A DNA stretch of 49,864 bases from Bacteroidales bacterium (GTDB lineage: Bacteria; Bacteroidota; Bacteroidia; Bacteroidales; Muribaculaceae), in the NCBI GenBank assembly GCA_015061055.1, contig SUXH01000019.1:1-49864 (forward strand), read 5' to 3'. Made by a program: the position numbers and the translations under genes. This document shows, one piece after another, positions 25,643 to 34,704 of the stretch. The notes beneath the pieces are model-generated. The model did no database searches, was not told the DNA's origin, and saw only the letters and a program-made list of their open reading frames with translations. The first letter of the stretch is position 1. Every line of letters begins with the position of its first letter.

Positions 25643-27262
25643 TCAGAACGGACAGGGTGATGTAATCTGTATCTGCAACCCTGTGATAGGGTGACAGAAT
25701 GTTACCGATTCGGCGTGCAGGAATAATCGTTCGGCAGGCGAACCGTAGAGTGTGTCGCCTATGATTGGTGCATTGAGTCCACCGGAATGTGCCGAGTGTA
25801 CCCTTAACTGATGTGTACGACCCGTTTCGGGATAAAATGCTATACGTGTTTTATTGTTGTTGCATTCTAATACTTCAAAATGTGTGATTGCAGGTTTCCC
25901 GATAGTGTGATTGACGACTTGTAATGGTCGTTCTTGGGGATTTAGTGTGAGAGGTAGTGAAATTGTGCCATTCTTCTGCTTGATAGTGCCGTCGAGAATG
26001 GCAATGTAGCGTTTCTTTACTTTGCGCGATGCAAATTGTGATTGCATAGCCTTGTAGACTGATTGTGTCTTGGCAAAGATAAGCAATCCTGATGTAGCCA
26101 TATCGAGGCGATGCACGATGAGAGGTTTCTCATTTTCGGGATATAGGCGTTGCACTTGTTCTTGGATAGAATCGACCGATAGTTTGCCTGGAACGGATAA
26201 TACTCCTTCGGGTTTGTTGACTACAAGTAACCAATCATCTTCGAAAATGATGTCGATTGTAGATTTTATGGGAGATTCTGCGAGCGGATTAGGTTCTACA
26301 TCGAGTCCTTGCATAGCCCAATTAAGAATAGGTTCGCACTTAGCTTTACACGAAGGGTAGAAATGACCATGGCGACGTATTTCTTCTTTAGGGGAGTTTC
26401 CTACCCAAAATTCTGCCATAGCAAGAGGCGTGTAGCCATTGTTGTAGGCATATTGAAGAAGTTTTGGCGCTGCGCATTCTCCTGCGCCTGCAGGAGGTGC
26501 TGATTGTGTTGTGGCAGCGAATATATCGCATAGGTCCTTGCGCTCACCACGAGCATTAAGTATAACGAAATGGCGGAAAATACGCTCTTGCAGAGCGGAA
26601 CTGCGACCTTGTCGCTCGCTCTTCCATTCTTCGATTTTCTTGTCGTAGTCGCGTAGTTCGTTTTTAAGCAAGTCGATAGCTTGAGTCCAACGCGCTTGAA
26701 TGCGTTTTAGCTCGGCTTTTTGGTGTTGGCTTTCTGCTATAAGTGGTGCAGAATCGGCACCATTGGCACGTAATATGTCGCGTTGAGTCTTAGCTTGCTT
26801 CATAAATGCCTTATAGTCATCAATCTCTTTTTGGGCATTGAGTTCAGCTGTTGATATACGCTCAATTAAAGATAGTCTTTTCGGCGAATTTATTTCGGTG
26901 GCTATTTTTCGATTTATGAGTGAGATGTTTTCCTCTTCTTGGCGAAAGAATCCTTTTTCGGAAAGCAAATCATATATAGCAGGCACGAAATACGAATGGT
27001 TGTTGCTATGAGCAAGATTTCCCGAAAAAGCTGCGATAAATCCTACCTCGTTCTCCTTTTTCACTACAAGTACTCCCATCATTTTGCCTTGTTGGAGTTC
27101 GGCGTTCCATTCGGTGTGCGAATCGAGATAGGTTTGTACGTGTCTACTCGCAATCACACACAAAGGATGAGGCGTGTAAAAAAACGGGAAAGTGAAAAGC
27201 TGAGGTAATGTTACCCCAGCTAATTCTGTATCGGAGAAGCAATGAAATCGCTTGTCGTGCAT
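25643..27262 (-). CDS. RluA-family pseudouridine synthase with long N-terminal extension
   Basis: The 539 residues end in a pseudouridine synthase domain (about 340-535) with the catalytic motif HRLDMATSGLL, preceded by DDWLLVVNKPEGVLSVPG and followed by GRTHQLRVHS. These enzymes isomerise uridine in rRNA or tRNA. The N-terminal ~330 residues contain a small mixed region and a coiled coil of about 100 residues (roughly 135-245), an arrangement common in Bacteroidota relatives of the tRNA U32 synthase branch. The exact target cannot be read. It follows the DUF1846 gene by 15 bases. Confidence 0.88.
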   Translation of the reverse strand: MHDKRFHCFSDTELAGVTLPQLFTFPFFYTPHPLCVIASRHVQTYLDSHTEWNAELQQGKMMGVLVVKKENEVGFIAAFSGNLAHSNNHSYFVPAIYDLLSEKGFFRQEEENISLINRKIATEINSPKRLSLIERISTAELNAQKEIDDYKAFMKQAKTQRDILRANGADSAPLIAESQHQKAELKRIQARWTQAIDLLKNELRDYDKKIEEWKSERQGRSSALQERIFRHFVILNARGERKDLCDIFAATTQSAPPAGAGECAAPKLLQYAYNNGYTPLAMAEFWVGNSPKEEIRRHGHFYPSCKAKCEPILNWAMQGLDVEPNPLAESPIKSTIDIIFEDDWLLVVNKPEGVLSVPGKLSVDSIQEQVQRLYPENEKPLIVHRLDMATSGLLIFAKTQSVYKAMQSQFASRKVKKRYIAILDGTIKQKNGTISLPLTLNPQERPLQVVNHTIGKPAITHFEVLECNNNKTRIAFYPETGRTHQLRVHSAHSGGLNAPIIGDTLYGSPAERLFLHAESVTFCHPITGLQIQITSPCPF

Positions 27263-27277
27263 AAATAAAGCGGTTTG

Positions 27278-28744
27278 TTATCCTTTTTTTACCGGGTCGC
27301 AAGTTAGTCCTACACCGAGTTTTTGGAATATTTTACGGTCAACTTCGCTTAGCATTACGGTAGAATGAACTTGACATCCTTTGAGCCTAGGAAGTTGTTC
27401 AAGTGACTTGCGACAATTGTCGTCGGTGTTACTCAAAATAGAAAGAGCAACAAGTACTTCATCGGTGTGAAGTCGAGGATTCTTGCCATGTAGGAAATTT
27501 ACTTTAGTGCGTTGAATAGGCGCAATCATATCTTCGGGTATAAGTTTTATTTCATCGGATATTCCTGCGAGATGCTTAGTGGCATTGAGAATAAGAGCCG
27601 CACTTGGACCGAGAAGTCCGCTTGTACGAGATGTTATTATAGTACCGTCGTGCAATTCGATGGCTGCTGCGTGTACTCCAGATATTTCTTTTCTCTGGCG
27701 AGCAGCGACAGTTGTCTTGCGGTCGTCGGTAGATAATTTTGCTTGTTTCATAATGAGGGCAATTTTCTTTACCTCATTTTCGTTATTCCCCTTTGAAGCA
27801 AGGTTGCATAAAGCATAGTAATAACGGCGAATGATTTCATCATTGGCGGCCTTGCAACAGATATCTTCATCGCTCAAGCAGAACCCAATCATATTCACTC
27901 CCATATCTGTAGGCGATTTATAAGGACTTTCTCCATATATGCTTTCAAATAGAGTGTTGAGGACAGGGAAAATCTCAAGGTCGCGATTGTAGGTAACAGC
28001 AATGTCGCCGTATGCTTCGATGTGTAGCGGGTCGATCATATTCACATCGTTAAGGTCGGCTGTAGCAGCTTCGTAAGCAAGGTTTACAGGGTGTTTTAGA
28101 GGTAGATTCCACACAGGGAATGTCTCAAATTTAGCATAACCTGCTTTTACTCCTTTCTTGTTTTCGTGATAAAGTTGGCTTAGGCATACTGCCATTTTTC
28201 CGCTACCGGGTCCCGGAGCTGTAACTACCACAAGGGGACGCTGAGTTTCCACATAATCGTTCTTGCCAAATCCTTCTTCGGAGTCGATAAGAGCCACATT
28301 GTGAGGGTAACCATCAATAGTGTAGTGGTAATAAACTTTTATGCCAAGTCGTTCGAGACGATTACGGTAGGCATCGGCACTTGACTGTCCGTTATAGTGG
28401 GTAATAACAACACCTCCCACAAAAAGTCCGATGTTGTTAAATTCATCGCGTAGTCTCAGTACATCTTCATCATAAGTGATACCAAGATCACCTCGCATCT
28501 TATTCTTCTCGATGTCGATAGCACTGATTACCATAACCACCTCTGCATACTCGCTCAATTGTAAAAGCATTTGCAACTTACTATCGGGCATAAATCCGGG
28601 TAATACACGGCTTGCGTGGTGGTCGTCGAATAACTTGCCTCCAAATTCGAGGTACAATTTGTCGCCGAACTGAGCGATACGCTCTTTGATACGTTCGGAT
28701 TGTATCTTTAGATACTTGTCGTTGTCAAAACCTACATTCATCAT
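27278..28744 (-). CDS. DUF1846 family protein
   Basis: This 488-residue protein begins MMNVGFDNDKYLKIQSERI and has the conserved EFGGKLFDDHHASRVLPGF and VTAPGPGSGKMAVCLSQLYH segments of DUF1846. The second segment resembles a nucleotide-binding loop. The family occurs in Bacteroidota and Firmicutes; structures are known, but I know of no settled function. Its length is close to the family norm. A minus-strand TATCTTTG box ends 8 bases before the first ATG. It heads an operon with the pseudouridine synthase. Confidence 0.9.
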   Translation of the reverse strand: MMNVGFDNDKYLKIQSERIKERIAQFGDKLYLEFGGKLFDDHHASRVLPGFMPDSKLQMLLQLSEYAEVVMVISAIDIEKNKMRGDLGITYDEDVLRLRDEFNNIGLFVGGVVITHYNGQSSADAYRNRLERLGIKVYYHYTIDGYPHNVALIDSEEGFGKNDYVETQRPLVVVTAPGPGSGKMAVCLSQLYHENKKGVKAGYAKFETFPVWNLPLKHPVNLAYEAATADLNDVNMIDPLHIEAYGDIAVTYNRDLEIFPVLNTLFESIYGESPYKSPTDMGVNMIGFCLSDEDICCKAANDEIIRRYYYALCNLASKGNNENEVKKIALIMKQAKLSTDDRKTTVAARQRKEISGVHAAAIELHDGTIITSRTSGLLGPSAALILNATKHLAGISDEIKLIPEDMIAPIQRTKVNFLHGKNPRLHTDEVLVALSILSNTDDNCRKSLEQLPRLKGCQVHSTVMLSEVDRKIFQKLGVGLTCDPVKKG

Positions 28745-28752
28745 AATGTATG

Positions 28753-28783
28753 CAAAGATAACTCAACTTTCCAATCCACACAA
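28753..28783 (-). promoter_or_regulatory. Promoter of the DUF1846 operon
   Basis: On the minus strand, TTG (28783-28781) precedes TATCTTTG (28760-28753) with a 20-base spacer. The box ends 8 bases before the ATG, so the leader is very short. Confidence 0.6.
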
Positions 28784-28832
28784 TAAGCAAAGAGTTATTT
28801 TTGGTTATCTTTTCTAATTGAAAATTGTTTTG

Positions 28833-28840
28833 TATTTTTG
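28833..28840 (+). promoter_or_regulatory. -7 box for the FKBP gene
   Basis: TATTTTTG, exact TAnnTTTG, 22 bases before the ATG. No well-spaced TTTG upstream. Confidence 0.5.
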
Positions 28841-28862
28841 CATTAAAGAATAAAGTATTTAT

Positions 28863-29273
28863 ATGGCAAAGAAAAAGGTAGATGCAAAATATGCGGCTGA
28901 GTGTCGTAAGTTCTTGGAAAATATAGCCGTACAACCTGATGTACGCCATGTGAGCCAAGGTGTGTTGATGAAATATATCGAGCATGGCAATGGAGATGTG
29001 TGTCCTCGCTCGAATAATGTGGTGTCGGTAAATTATCGTGGCACGCTTATCGATGGCACCGAATTTGACTCAAATATGAACGATGGTTATCCGGCGGCAT
29101 TCCGCTTGAAAGACTTAATCGTGGGTTGGCAGATTGTGCTTACTCAAATGGTGGCAGGTGATAAGGTGATGGTGTATATTCCATCAGAAATGGGCTATGG
29201 CGACCGTCGCGAAGGGAATATTCCCGGAGGTTCGGCTCTTGTCTTTGAGATTCATCTTATCGGTGTGAACTGA
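28863..29273 (+). CDS. FKBP-type peptidyl-prolyl cis-trans isomerase
   Basis: The 136 residues have no signal peptide, so it is cytoplasmic. The FKBP core runs from about residue 50: VVSVNYRGTLIDGTEFDSN, then VGWQIVLTQMVAGDKVMVYIPSEMGYGDR and IPGGSALVFEIHL. The core has the typical aromatic pocket residues (Tyr, Asp, Trp, Tyr). It catalyses proline isomerisation in protein folding. The first 45 residues form a short helical extension. It converges on the DUF2007 gene with a 5-base gap and no visible terminator. Confidence 0.93.
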   Translation: MAKKKVDAKYAAECRKFLENIAVQPDVRHVSQGVLMKYIEHGNGDVCPRSNNVVSVNYRGTLIDGTEFDSNMNDGYPAAFRLKDLIVGWQIVLTQMVAGDKVMVYIPSEMGYGDRREGNIPGGSALVFEIHLIGVN

Positions 29274-29278
29274 TTGCT

Positions 29279-29512
29279 TTAATTGTCGATTGGTTTTGAA
29301 TCAAGAATTTTTCGAGCGAGATCAAGGTCACGTCGGAATACGAGTACTCTAACCATCCCGTAGTTAACTGGTGCAAGACTGAGTACCGTCGACATAATTT
29401 CATTAGTGAGCATTGCCGGTACGCCGTTGGTTTCGAGAACACCTTTTATCATTGAAGCTTCAATGGCATTTTCGTATTCGTTTAATACAGCGAGTTCATC
29501 ATTGTCGTACAT
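29279..29512 (-). CDS. DUF2007 family small protein
   Basis: This 77-residue protein fits the DUF2007 (putative signal-transducing) family: an AVLNEYENAIEASMIKGVLETNGVPA helix, then a VRVLVFRRDLDLARKIL strand-helix. This ferredoxin-like pattern resembles PII-type small regulators, but no partner is known to me. A minus-strand TATATTTG box (29538-29545) lies 25 bases before the ATG, supporting this as a real transcribed gene. Confidence 0.82.
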   Translation of the reverse strand: MYDNDELAVLNEYENAIEASMIKGVLETNGVPAMLTNEIMSTVLSLAPVNYGMVRVLVFRRDLDLARKILDSKPIDN

Positions 29513-29537
29513 AAGCGAAAGTGTTTTTGGTTATATA

Positions 29538-29545
29538 CAAATATA
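29538..29545 (-). promoter_or_regulatory. -7 box for the DUF2007 gene
   Basis: TATATTTG on the minus strand, exact TAnnTTTG, 25 bases before the ATG. No -33 element identified. Confidence 0.45.
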
Positions 29546-29617
29546 ACGTTATTTTGTGGCTTGGGTTGCGAAAAGTAGTAAAAAATCTCTTTTTCTGAAA
29601 AAAGTTGTGAAAAACTG

Positions 29618-29648
29618 TTGACAAACGCTCTCGGAGGTTGTATTTTTG
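29618..29648 (+). promoter_or_regulatory. Promoter of the ftsX operon
   Basis: TTG at 29618-29620 and TATTTTTG at 29641-29648, spaced 20 bases, upstream of ftsX. Confidence 0.65.
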
Positions 29649-29684
29649 CAGTAGAATGGGTGGTATGTGCTCATTTATGATAAA

Positions 29685-30557
29685 ATGGAAGAAAAGAAAT
29701 CAAAAATTTCATATTTTAGTGCGAATATTACGCCAATAATCAGCGTATCGCTTGTGTTGTTGCTTCTCGGAATAGTGGCTATGCTTGGTTTAGCTGCCAA
29801 TAGTCTAACGGACTATGTGAAAGAGAATGTCGGGTTTGACGTGGTAATGAAAAATGATGCGTCACAACAAGATGTGAAAGAGTTAAAACAACTATGGACT
29901 CAGGCTGTGTATGTGAATAGTGTGAAATTCATATCGAAGGAAGATGCTTTGAGTGCATGGGAGAAAGAAACAGGAGAAAACCTGTTGGATGTGTTGGGCG
30001 TTAATCCACTAAGCTCGGAGTTTGAGGTGCGCGTGAAACCTCAATATGCGAGTGTAGATAGTTTGAATAAGATAGAGTATGATTTGAACAAATATAAGTC
30101 GATAGATAGTGTGAAGATGCACAAAGATGTGGTAGAAAAAATAAATAGCAACATTAATAGTGTGGTGCTTGTACTTGGAGCTGTGCTTGTGTTGCTTGTG
30201 ATTATCTCGTTTGTGCTTATTAACAATACAGTGCGTTTGGCAGTGTATTCAAGACGATTCATAATTTACACGATGAAGCTTGTCGGAGCAACGTCGGGCT
30301 TCATTCGCCGTCCTTTTGTGATGACAAATGTGTTGAACGGATTTATAGCATCGCTGTTGGCAATAGCAATGCTTAGTGGATTGATATGTTATGTGGTGGA
30401 GGTGAACTATGATTATTCCAACCTGATAAATATAACACAAATAGCCTTGGTGTACTTAGGACTTATAGTAGCCGGTGTGGTGATGTGTGCTTTAGCTGCA
30501 TTATTGGCGGCTAATCGCTTTATTTCGCTCAATTATGATGAGCTTTATACTAAATAG
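29685..30557 (+). CDS. ftsX: Cell division protein FtsX
   Basis: FtsX is the membrane half of the FtsEX complex that activates peptidoglycan hydrolases at the septum. The 290 residues show one helix near residues 18-38, an extracytoplasmic loop of about 120 residues, then three helices (about 155-175, 213-235, 255-280). The motif VYSRRFIIYTMKLVGAT before the third helix is diagnostic of FtsX. ATG at 29685 (MEEKKSK) is chosen over GTG at 29667. No ftsE lies nearby, as is common in Bacteroidota. It leads an operon with DUF3098, uppP, truB and queA. Confidence 0.92.
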   Translation: MEEKKSKISYFSANITPIISVSLVLLLLGIVAMLGLAANSLTDYVKENVGFDVVMKNDASQQDVKELKQLWTQAVYVNSVKFISKEDALSAWEKETGENLLDVLGVNPLSSEFEVRVKPQYASVDSLNKIEYDLNKYKSIDSVKMHKDVVEKINSNINSVVLVLGAVLVLLVIISFVLINNTVRLAVYSRRFIIYTMKLVGATSGFIRRPFVMTNVLNGFIASLLAIAMLSGLICYVVEVNYDYSNLINITQIALVYLGLIVAGVVMCALAALLAANRFISLNYDELYTK

Positions 30558-30575
30558 AATAAATTATATATAGAT

Positions 30576-30851
30576 ATGGCAATAAATAACGACAAAAACG
30601 TAAAGAAGACAGCAATTAATTACAATGCATTTCCGCTTGCTCCAGCCAATTTTATTCGTATGGCTGTGGCTGTAGCTTTGATAGTGATAGGCTTTGTGCT
30701 AATGGCAGGAGGTGCTAATGACGGTGAGGTGTTTAATAGCGATATATTCAGTACTCGTCGTATTGTTGTAGGTCCCACAATCTCATTTATAGGATTTGTG
30801 TATATGGCTTTTGCGATTAACTATAAGAGTAAAAAGAAAAAGTCGGAATAA
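30576..30851 (+). CDS. DUF3098 small membrane protein
   Basis: The 91 residues have two transmembrane helices (about 28-45 and 65-83) separated by a short loop ([15 protein letters not shown]) and a lysine-rich C-terminus. This is the DUF3098 family, nearly always next to ftsX in Bacteroidota. A role with FtsX in division is inferred from that conserved adjacency; nothing in the sequence gives an activity. It starts 18 bases after ftsX and ends 2 bases before uppP. Confidence 0.88.
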   Translation: MAINNDKNVKKTAINYNAFPLAPANFIRMAVAVALIVIGFVLMAGGANDGEVFNSDIFSTRRIVVGPTISFIGFVYMAFAINYKSKKKKSE

Positions 30852-30853
30852 AT

Positions 30854-31699
30854 ATGGATATACTTCAAACGATTATCATAGCTATAGTAGAAGGACTAAC
30901 AGAGTTCTTGCCGGTGTCGTCGACAGGGCATATGATTATAGCTCAGAATGTACTTGGTGTGGAGAGTACTGATTTTGTGAAGGCATTCACGTTTATCATA
31001 CAATTTGGTGCAATATTATCGGTGGTGGTATTGTATTGGAAGCGATTTTTTAAATTAAATCACACTCCTGTACCCGAAGGAACATCGGCATTGAAACGAT
31101 TCCTTCATAAATATGATTTTTATTGGAAACTGTTTGTCGCATTCATTCCTGCAGCAGTATTGGGCTTGCTATTCAGCGATGCTATCGATGCAATGCTCGA
31201 ACGAGTGGAAGTGGTGGCAATTACACTCATTTTGGGAGGTGTGTTTATGCTTTTCTGCGACAAGATATTCAATAAAGGCAGTGAAAAAACTGAGATGACC
31301 GAAAAACGAGCATTTATTGTGGGGTTGTTCCAATGTATATCGATGATACCCGGAGTATCGCGTTCAATGGCTACAATCGTAGGGGGTATGGCACAAAAGA
31401 TGACTCGAAAAGTAGCCGCCGAGTTCTCGTTCTTCTTGGCAGTACCTACAATGTTTGCTGCTACAGTATATAAAGTCTTTAAGCTTGTTAAGGATGGTGG
31501 AACAGAAATATTGGTAGAGAATATGTCGACACTTATAATAGGAAATGTGGTAGCATTTATTGTGGCATTGTTGGCAATTAAATTCTTTATCAGTTTTGTC
31601 ACAAAATACGGATTTAAGGCTTTTGGATGGTATCGCATCATAATCGGTGGAGTAATACTTGTGATGCTTATGATGGGATATGACTTGACAATAATGTAA
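30854..31699 (+). CDS. uppP: Undecaprenyl-diphosphatase UppP (BacA)
   Basis: UppP dephosphorylates undecaprenyl pyrophosphate to recycle the lipid carrier for peptidoglycan and surface polysaccharides, and gives bacitracin resistance when abundant. The 281-residue membrane protein has the two signature motifs [15 protein letters not shown] near the N-terminus and [16 protein letters not shown] in the middle, with about seven to eight helices. Its stop (TAATG) overlaps the truB start by one base. Confidence 0.96.
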   Translation: MDILQTIIIAIVEGLTEFLPVSSTGHMIIAQNVLGVESTDFVKAFTFIIQFGAILSVVVLYWKRFFKLNHTPVPEGTSALKRFLHKYDFYWKLFVAFIPAAVLGLLFSDAIDAMLERVEVVAITLILGGVFMLFCDKIFNKGSEKTEMTEKRAFIVGLFQCISMIPGVSRSMATIVGGMAQKMTRKVAAEFSFFLAVPTMFAATVYKVFKLVKDGGTEILVENMSTLIIGNVVAFIVALLAIKFFISFVTKYGFKAFGWYRIIIGGVILVMLMMGYDLTIM

Positions 31700-32406
31700 T
31701 GAATTTCACAAAAGGAGAAATATTTCATATAGATAAGCCTTATGGCTGGACCTCGTTTGCGGTGGTGGGTAAATTACGTTACCACATAAGTCGACGTACA
31801 GGCATAAAGAAAATAAAGGTGGGACACGCCGGGACTCTCGACCCGCTTGCGAGTGGAGTACTTGTTATCTGCACCGGTAAGGCGACGAAACGAATAGAGG
31901 AATTGCAGGCAGGTGTGAAAGAGTATGTGGCAGAAATAAAACTTGGTGCAACAACACCTTCGTTTGACCTCGAAACAGAAGAAGATGCTACATATCCTTG
32001 GGAGCACATCACTCGCGAACAAGTGGAACAGGTGTTGAGTACACAATTTGTGGGAAGCATTTCGCAAGTGCCACCTGCTTATTCGGCATGCAAGATAAAT
32101 GGCAAACGTGCCTATAAAATGGCTCGACAAGGCGATGACGTGGAGCTAAAGGCTAAAACTCTTGTTGTGAACGAGATCGAAGTGCTCGAAATGGAAGGAC
32201 AACGCCTCGTGATAAGAGTGGTGTGTGGTAAAGGTACTTACATTAGAGCATTGGCTCGCGACATTGGTATAGCTCTTGGTAGTGGAGCACATCTTACGGG
32301 TTTACGTCGTACCCAAGTGGGCGATGTGCGCGTGGAGAAGTGTATGAGTATAGATGAAGCGGTGGACTTGATAAACACCGTAGCGATAGAAACAGAAGAA
32401 AATTAA
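31699..32406 (+). CDS. truB: tRNA pseudouridine(55) synthase TruB
   Basis: TruB makes pseudouridine 55 in the T-loop of tRNAs. The N-terminal FHIDKPYGWTSF and the catalytic motif GHAGTLDPLASG (catalytic Asp about residue 48) are clear, and CGKGTYIRALARDIG follows in the second half. The length of 235 residues lacks the C-terminal PUA extension of the E. coli enzyme, as usual in Bacteroidota. It is coupled to uppP by a 1-base overlap. Confidence 0.96.
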   Translation: MNFTKGEIFHIDKPYGWTSFAVVGKLRYHISRRTGIKKIKVGHAGTLDPLASGVLVICTGKATKRIEELQAGVKEYVAEIKLGATTPSFDLETEEDATYPWEHITREQVEQVLSTQFVGSISQVPPAYSACKINGKRAYKMARQGDDVELKAKTLVVNEIEVLEMEGQRLVIRVVCGKGTYIRALARDIGIALGSGAHLTGLRRTQVGDVRVEKCMSIDEAVDLINTVAIETEEN

Positions 32407-32448
32407 TAAATAGAGGATTTTTAATTCTCTAAAGACAAATAGAAAAAG

Positions 32449-33501
32449 ATGAAGTTATCGGAATTTAAATTTAAGTTGCCTGAGGAACTTATTGCAAAGT
32501 ATCCTGCTCCTGTGAGAGATGAATCAAGATTGATGGTGATGCACAAGAAAGATGGTAGCATCGAACATCGAGTGTTTAAGGAAATACTTGAATACTTTAA
32601 TGAAGACGATTTGTTTGTGTTCAACGATACTCGTGTGTTCCCAGCCAAACTCTATGGAAACAAGGAAAAGACTGGTGCGAAAATCGAGGTTTTTATGCTT
32701 CGCGAGTTAAATAGTGAGCAAAAACTGTGGGATGTGCTTGTGGAACCTGCTCGCAAGATAAGAATTGGCAATAAGTTGTATTTTGGTATTGATGATTCGA
32801 TGGTAGCCGAAGTGATTGACAATACAACTTCTCGTGGTCGTACATTGCGTTTCCTTTATGATGGCAACCACGATGAATTTAAAGAAAATCTCTTCGCTCT
32901 TGGAAATACTCCTCTACCTTATTATATCACTCGTGAACCGGAAGATGACGATGTGGAACGTTATCAATGTGTGTATGCAAAGAATGAGGGTGCTGTTGTG
33001 GCTCCTGCTGCCGGATTGCACTTCAGTCGAGAATTACTCAAGAGAATGGAGATTAAGGGCGTGAATAGCGGATTCTTGACTTTACACTCAGGTCTTGGCA
33101 ACTATCGTGAAATAGATGTAGAGGATTTGACAAAGCATCGTATGGACTCGGAACAAATGGAGGTTAGTGAAGAACTTGTGGCTCAAGTGAATTCTACTAA
33201 AGATGCTGAACATAAGGTGTGTGCTGTGGGTACTTCTACGCTTAGAGGTATTGAAAGTACTGTGGCAATGAATGGACACATTAAGCCTTATTCGGGTTGG
33301 ACTAATAAGTTTATCTTCCCTCCTTACGATTTCACGGTATGCAATGCGCTTGTGAGCAACTTCCATATGCCTTACTCTGTGATGTTGATGATGGTAGCGG
33401 CATTTGGCGATTATGACCAAGTGATGAATGCTTACAACGTGGCAGTGAAGGAAGGTTATCGCTTTGGTGCATACGGCGACGCAATGCTGATTATAGACTA
33501 A
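32449..33501 (+). CDS. queA: S-adenosylmethionine:tRNA ribosyltransferase-isomerase QueA
   Basis: QueA transfers and isomerises the ribose of SAM onto 7-aminomethyl-7-deazaguanine at position 34 of tRNA, giving epoxyqueuosine. Motifs are [21 protein letters not shown] at the N-terminus, [23 protein letters not shown] and [24 protein letters not shown] at the end. The length of 350 residues is typical. It follows truB by 42 bases and ends the operon at a terminator. Confidence 0.96.
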   Translation: MKLSEFKFKLPEELIAKYPAPVRDESRLMVMHKKDGSIEHRVFKEILEYFNEDDLFVFNDTRVFPAKLYGNKEKTGAKIEVFMLRELNSEQKLWDVLVEPARKIRIGNKLYFGIDDSMVAEVIDNTTSRGRTLRFLYDGNHDEFKENLFALGNTPLPYYITREPEDDDVERYQCVYAKNEGAVVAPAAGLHFSRELLKRMEIKGVNSGFLTLHSGLGNYREIDVEDLTKHRMDSEQMEVSEELVAQVNSTKDAEHKVCAVGTSTLRGIESTVAMNGHIKPYSGWTNKFIFPPYDFTVCNALVSNFHMPYSVMLMMVAAFGDYDQVMNAYNVAVKEGYRFGAYGDAMLIID

Positions 33502-33524
33502 ATCAGCTAATCATACATAAAAAG

Positions 33525-33560
33525 AAAAATCCCGAAAATGAATCATTCTCGGGATTTTTT
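33525..33560. terminator. Bidirectional terminator between queA and porN
   Basis: AAAAATCCCGA (33525-33535) pairs with TCGGGATTTTT (33549-33559). The A run on one side and the T run on the other allow use by both converging operons. Confidence 0.88.
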
Positions 33561-33576
33561 ATGTGTTATTGTGAAA

Positions 33577-34674
33577 TTATCGGCGGCGGACTGAGCGTGT
33601 TACGTTGGAAGATTTGCTTACTTTTGTTGAAGATTTCTTAGGCTTGGCTTCGCTCTTCTTATTATTTGATTTCTTCTCACCTCGTTTAGTCTTGGGTGTT
33701 GATTTACTTTCTTTAGCCTTGTTGTCGGCATTTAGTTCCGGATTCTTGGCTGCTTCGATAGAGTCACGTTTTGCTGCCATTTCTTGAAGTTCTTCACGAG
33801 TAGGAACCCAGATGTTGGCGTCGAATGAGGCAAGGCGTTTCTCTATACTATCTTGAGCGTGCTTGCGCTTAGTTTCATCGGGGAACATTTGCATCATCGA
33901 CAAGTTACGCAAGTTCTTGTATTTATATATTTCGCCTTTGTAGTTGTTGTTGGCGAAGTAGTCATCAAGATTGGTCTTGAGCAAGTTGTTATCGTTGTCG
34001 GTGAAAACATATTGATGCACGATGTGTGGGCGTAGATCTTCCATTTTCACCCAGAACATCGGGTATTTTATTGCTTCGCCTCCGAAGTCGTCGCTGCGAT
34101 GAAGCACCGGGCAAATAGCATCGACTTTACGAGTGACTTTGCTGTTGAGACGATTGAATTCGTATTTTTCAAGAATATAATAGCTTAACACTTCGTTAGC
34201 AGGAATGTCGGCATTTTCAACTGTGTATTTAGGGTTCTTTTCGGAACTTCCTTTCGCCTTGGCATACAAGATGTGGAAACGGTCGAACATATCGCTCACT
34301 TTAATCTTGTATTCGTCGGTGAACATTTCACGCCCGTCGAGATATTCGTAGGCAGTTAGTGAATTGTCGGCAAGGTGCGTCATAATAATGAAGAAAAGAT
34401 TCATACCATCGGCTCCCGGCTCTTCAGGGTAGTATAATGGCATATTCTCAGCCTTGTTAAGGTCGAGTGAGCGGTAGATGATACGTTGCCATTGAAGGTC
34501 GGAATCGGATGCTTTTTTTTGCTCAAAACGAGCCTGTAGACGTTCCGATACTTGTTCAGATTTTTGCTTTCCTTTGTCGTTGTCGGTTCTCTTTTTTACC
34601 ACTTGCGCTTGAGCACTCAATGAGAAAGAGGCAATAAAAAGAGCTGTTGATATGTATTTGATTGCTTTCATCAT
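33577..34674 (-). CDS. porN: T9SS protein PorN/GldN with basic C-terminal tail
   Basis: PorN (GldN) is a periplasmic T9SS component that forms an outer-membrane-associated ring with lipoprotein PorK. The 365 residues have a signal peptide (ending SAQAQ, about residue 24), the conserved core (WQRIIYRSLDLNKAENMPLYYPEEP, then LFFIIMTHLADNSLTAYEY) and KVTRKVDAICPVLHRSDDFGGE. The final ~55 residues are a Lys/Ser/Arg-rich, probably disordered tail ending in RRR, beyond the conserved core. It is the last gene of the operon, 30 bases after porM. Confidence 0.92.
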   Translation of the reverse strand: MMKAIKYISTALFIASFSLSAQAQVVKKRTDNDKGKQKSEQVSERLQARFEQKKASDSDLQWQRIIYRSLDLNKAENMPLYYPEEPGADGMNLFFIIMTHLADNSLTAYEYLDGREMFTDEYKIKVSDMFDRFHILYAKAKGSSEKNPKYTVENADIPANEVLSYYILEKYEFNRLNSKVTRKVDAICPVLHRSDDFGGEAIKYPMFWVKMEDLRPHIVHQYVFTDNDNNLLKTNLDDYFANNNYKGEIYKYKNLRNLSMMQMFPDETKRKHAQDSIEKRLASFDANIWVPTREELQEMAAKRDSIEAAKNPELNADNKAKESKSTPKTKRGEKKSNNKKSEAKPKKSSTKVSKSSNVTRSVRRR

Positions 34675-34704
34675 AGCATTTATTATATTCGGATTAGAAT
34701 TTTA

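Noticed and set aside
31120-31728. 202-codon minus-strand frame over uppP
   Set aside because: Complement of a hydrophobic membrane protein gene; Ile/Thr/Ser-rich composition and no motif.
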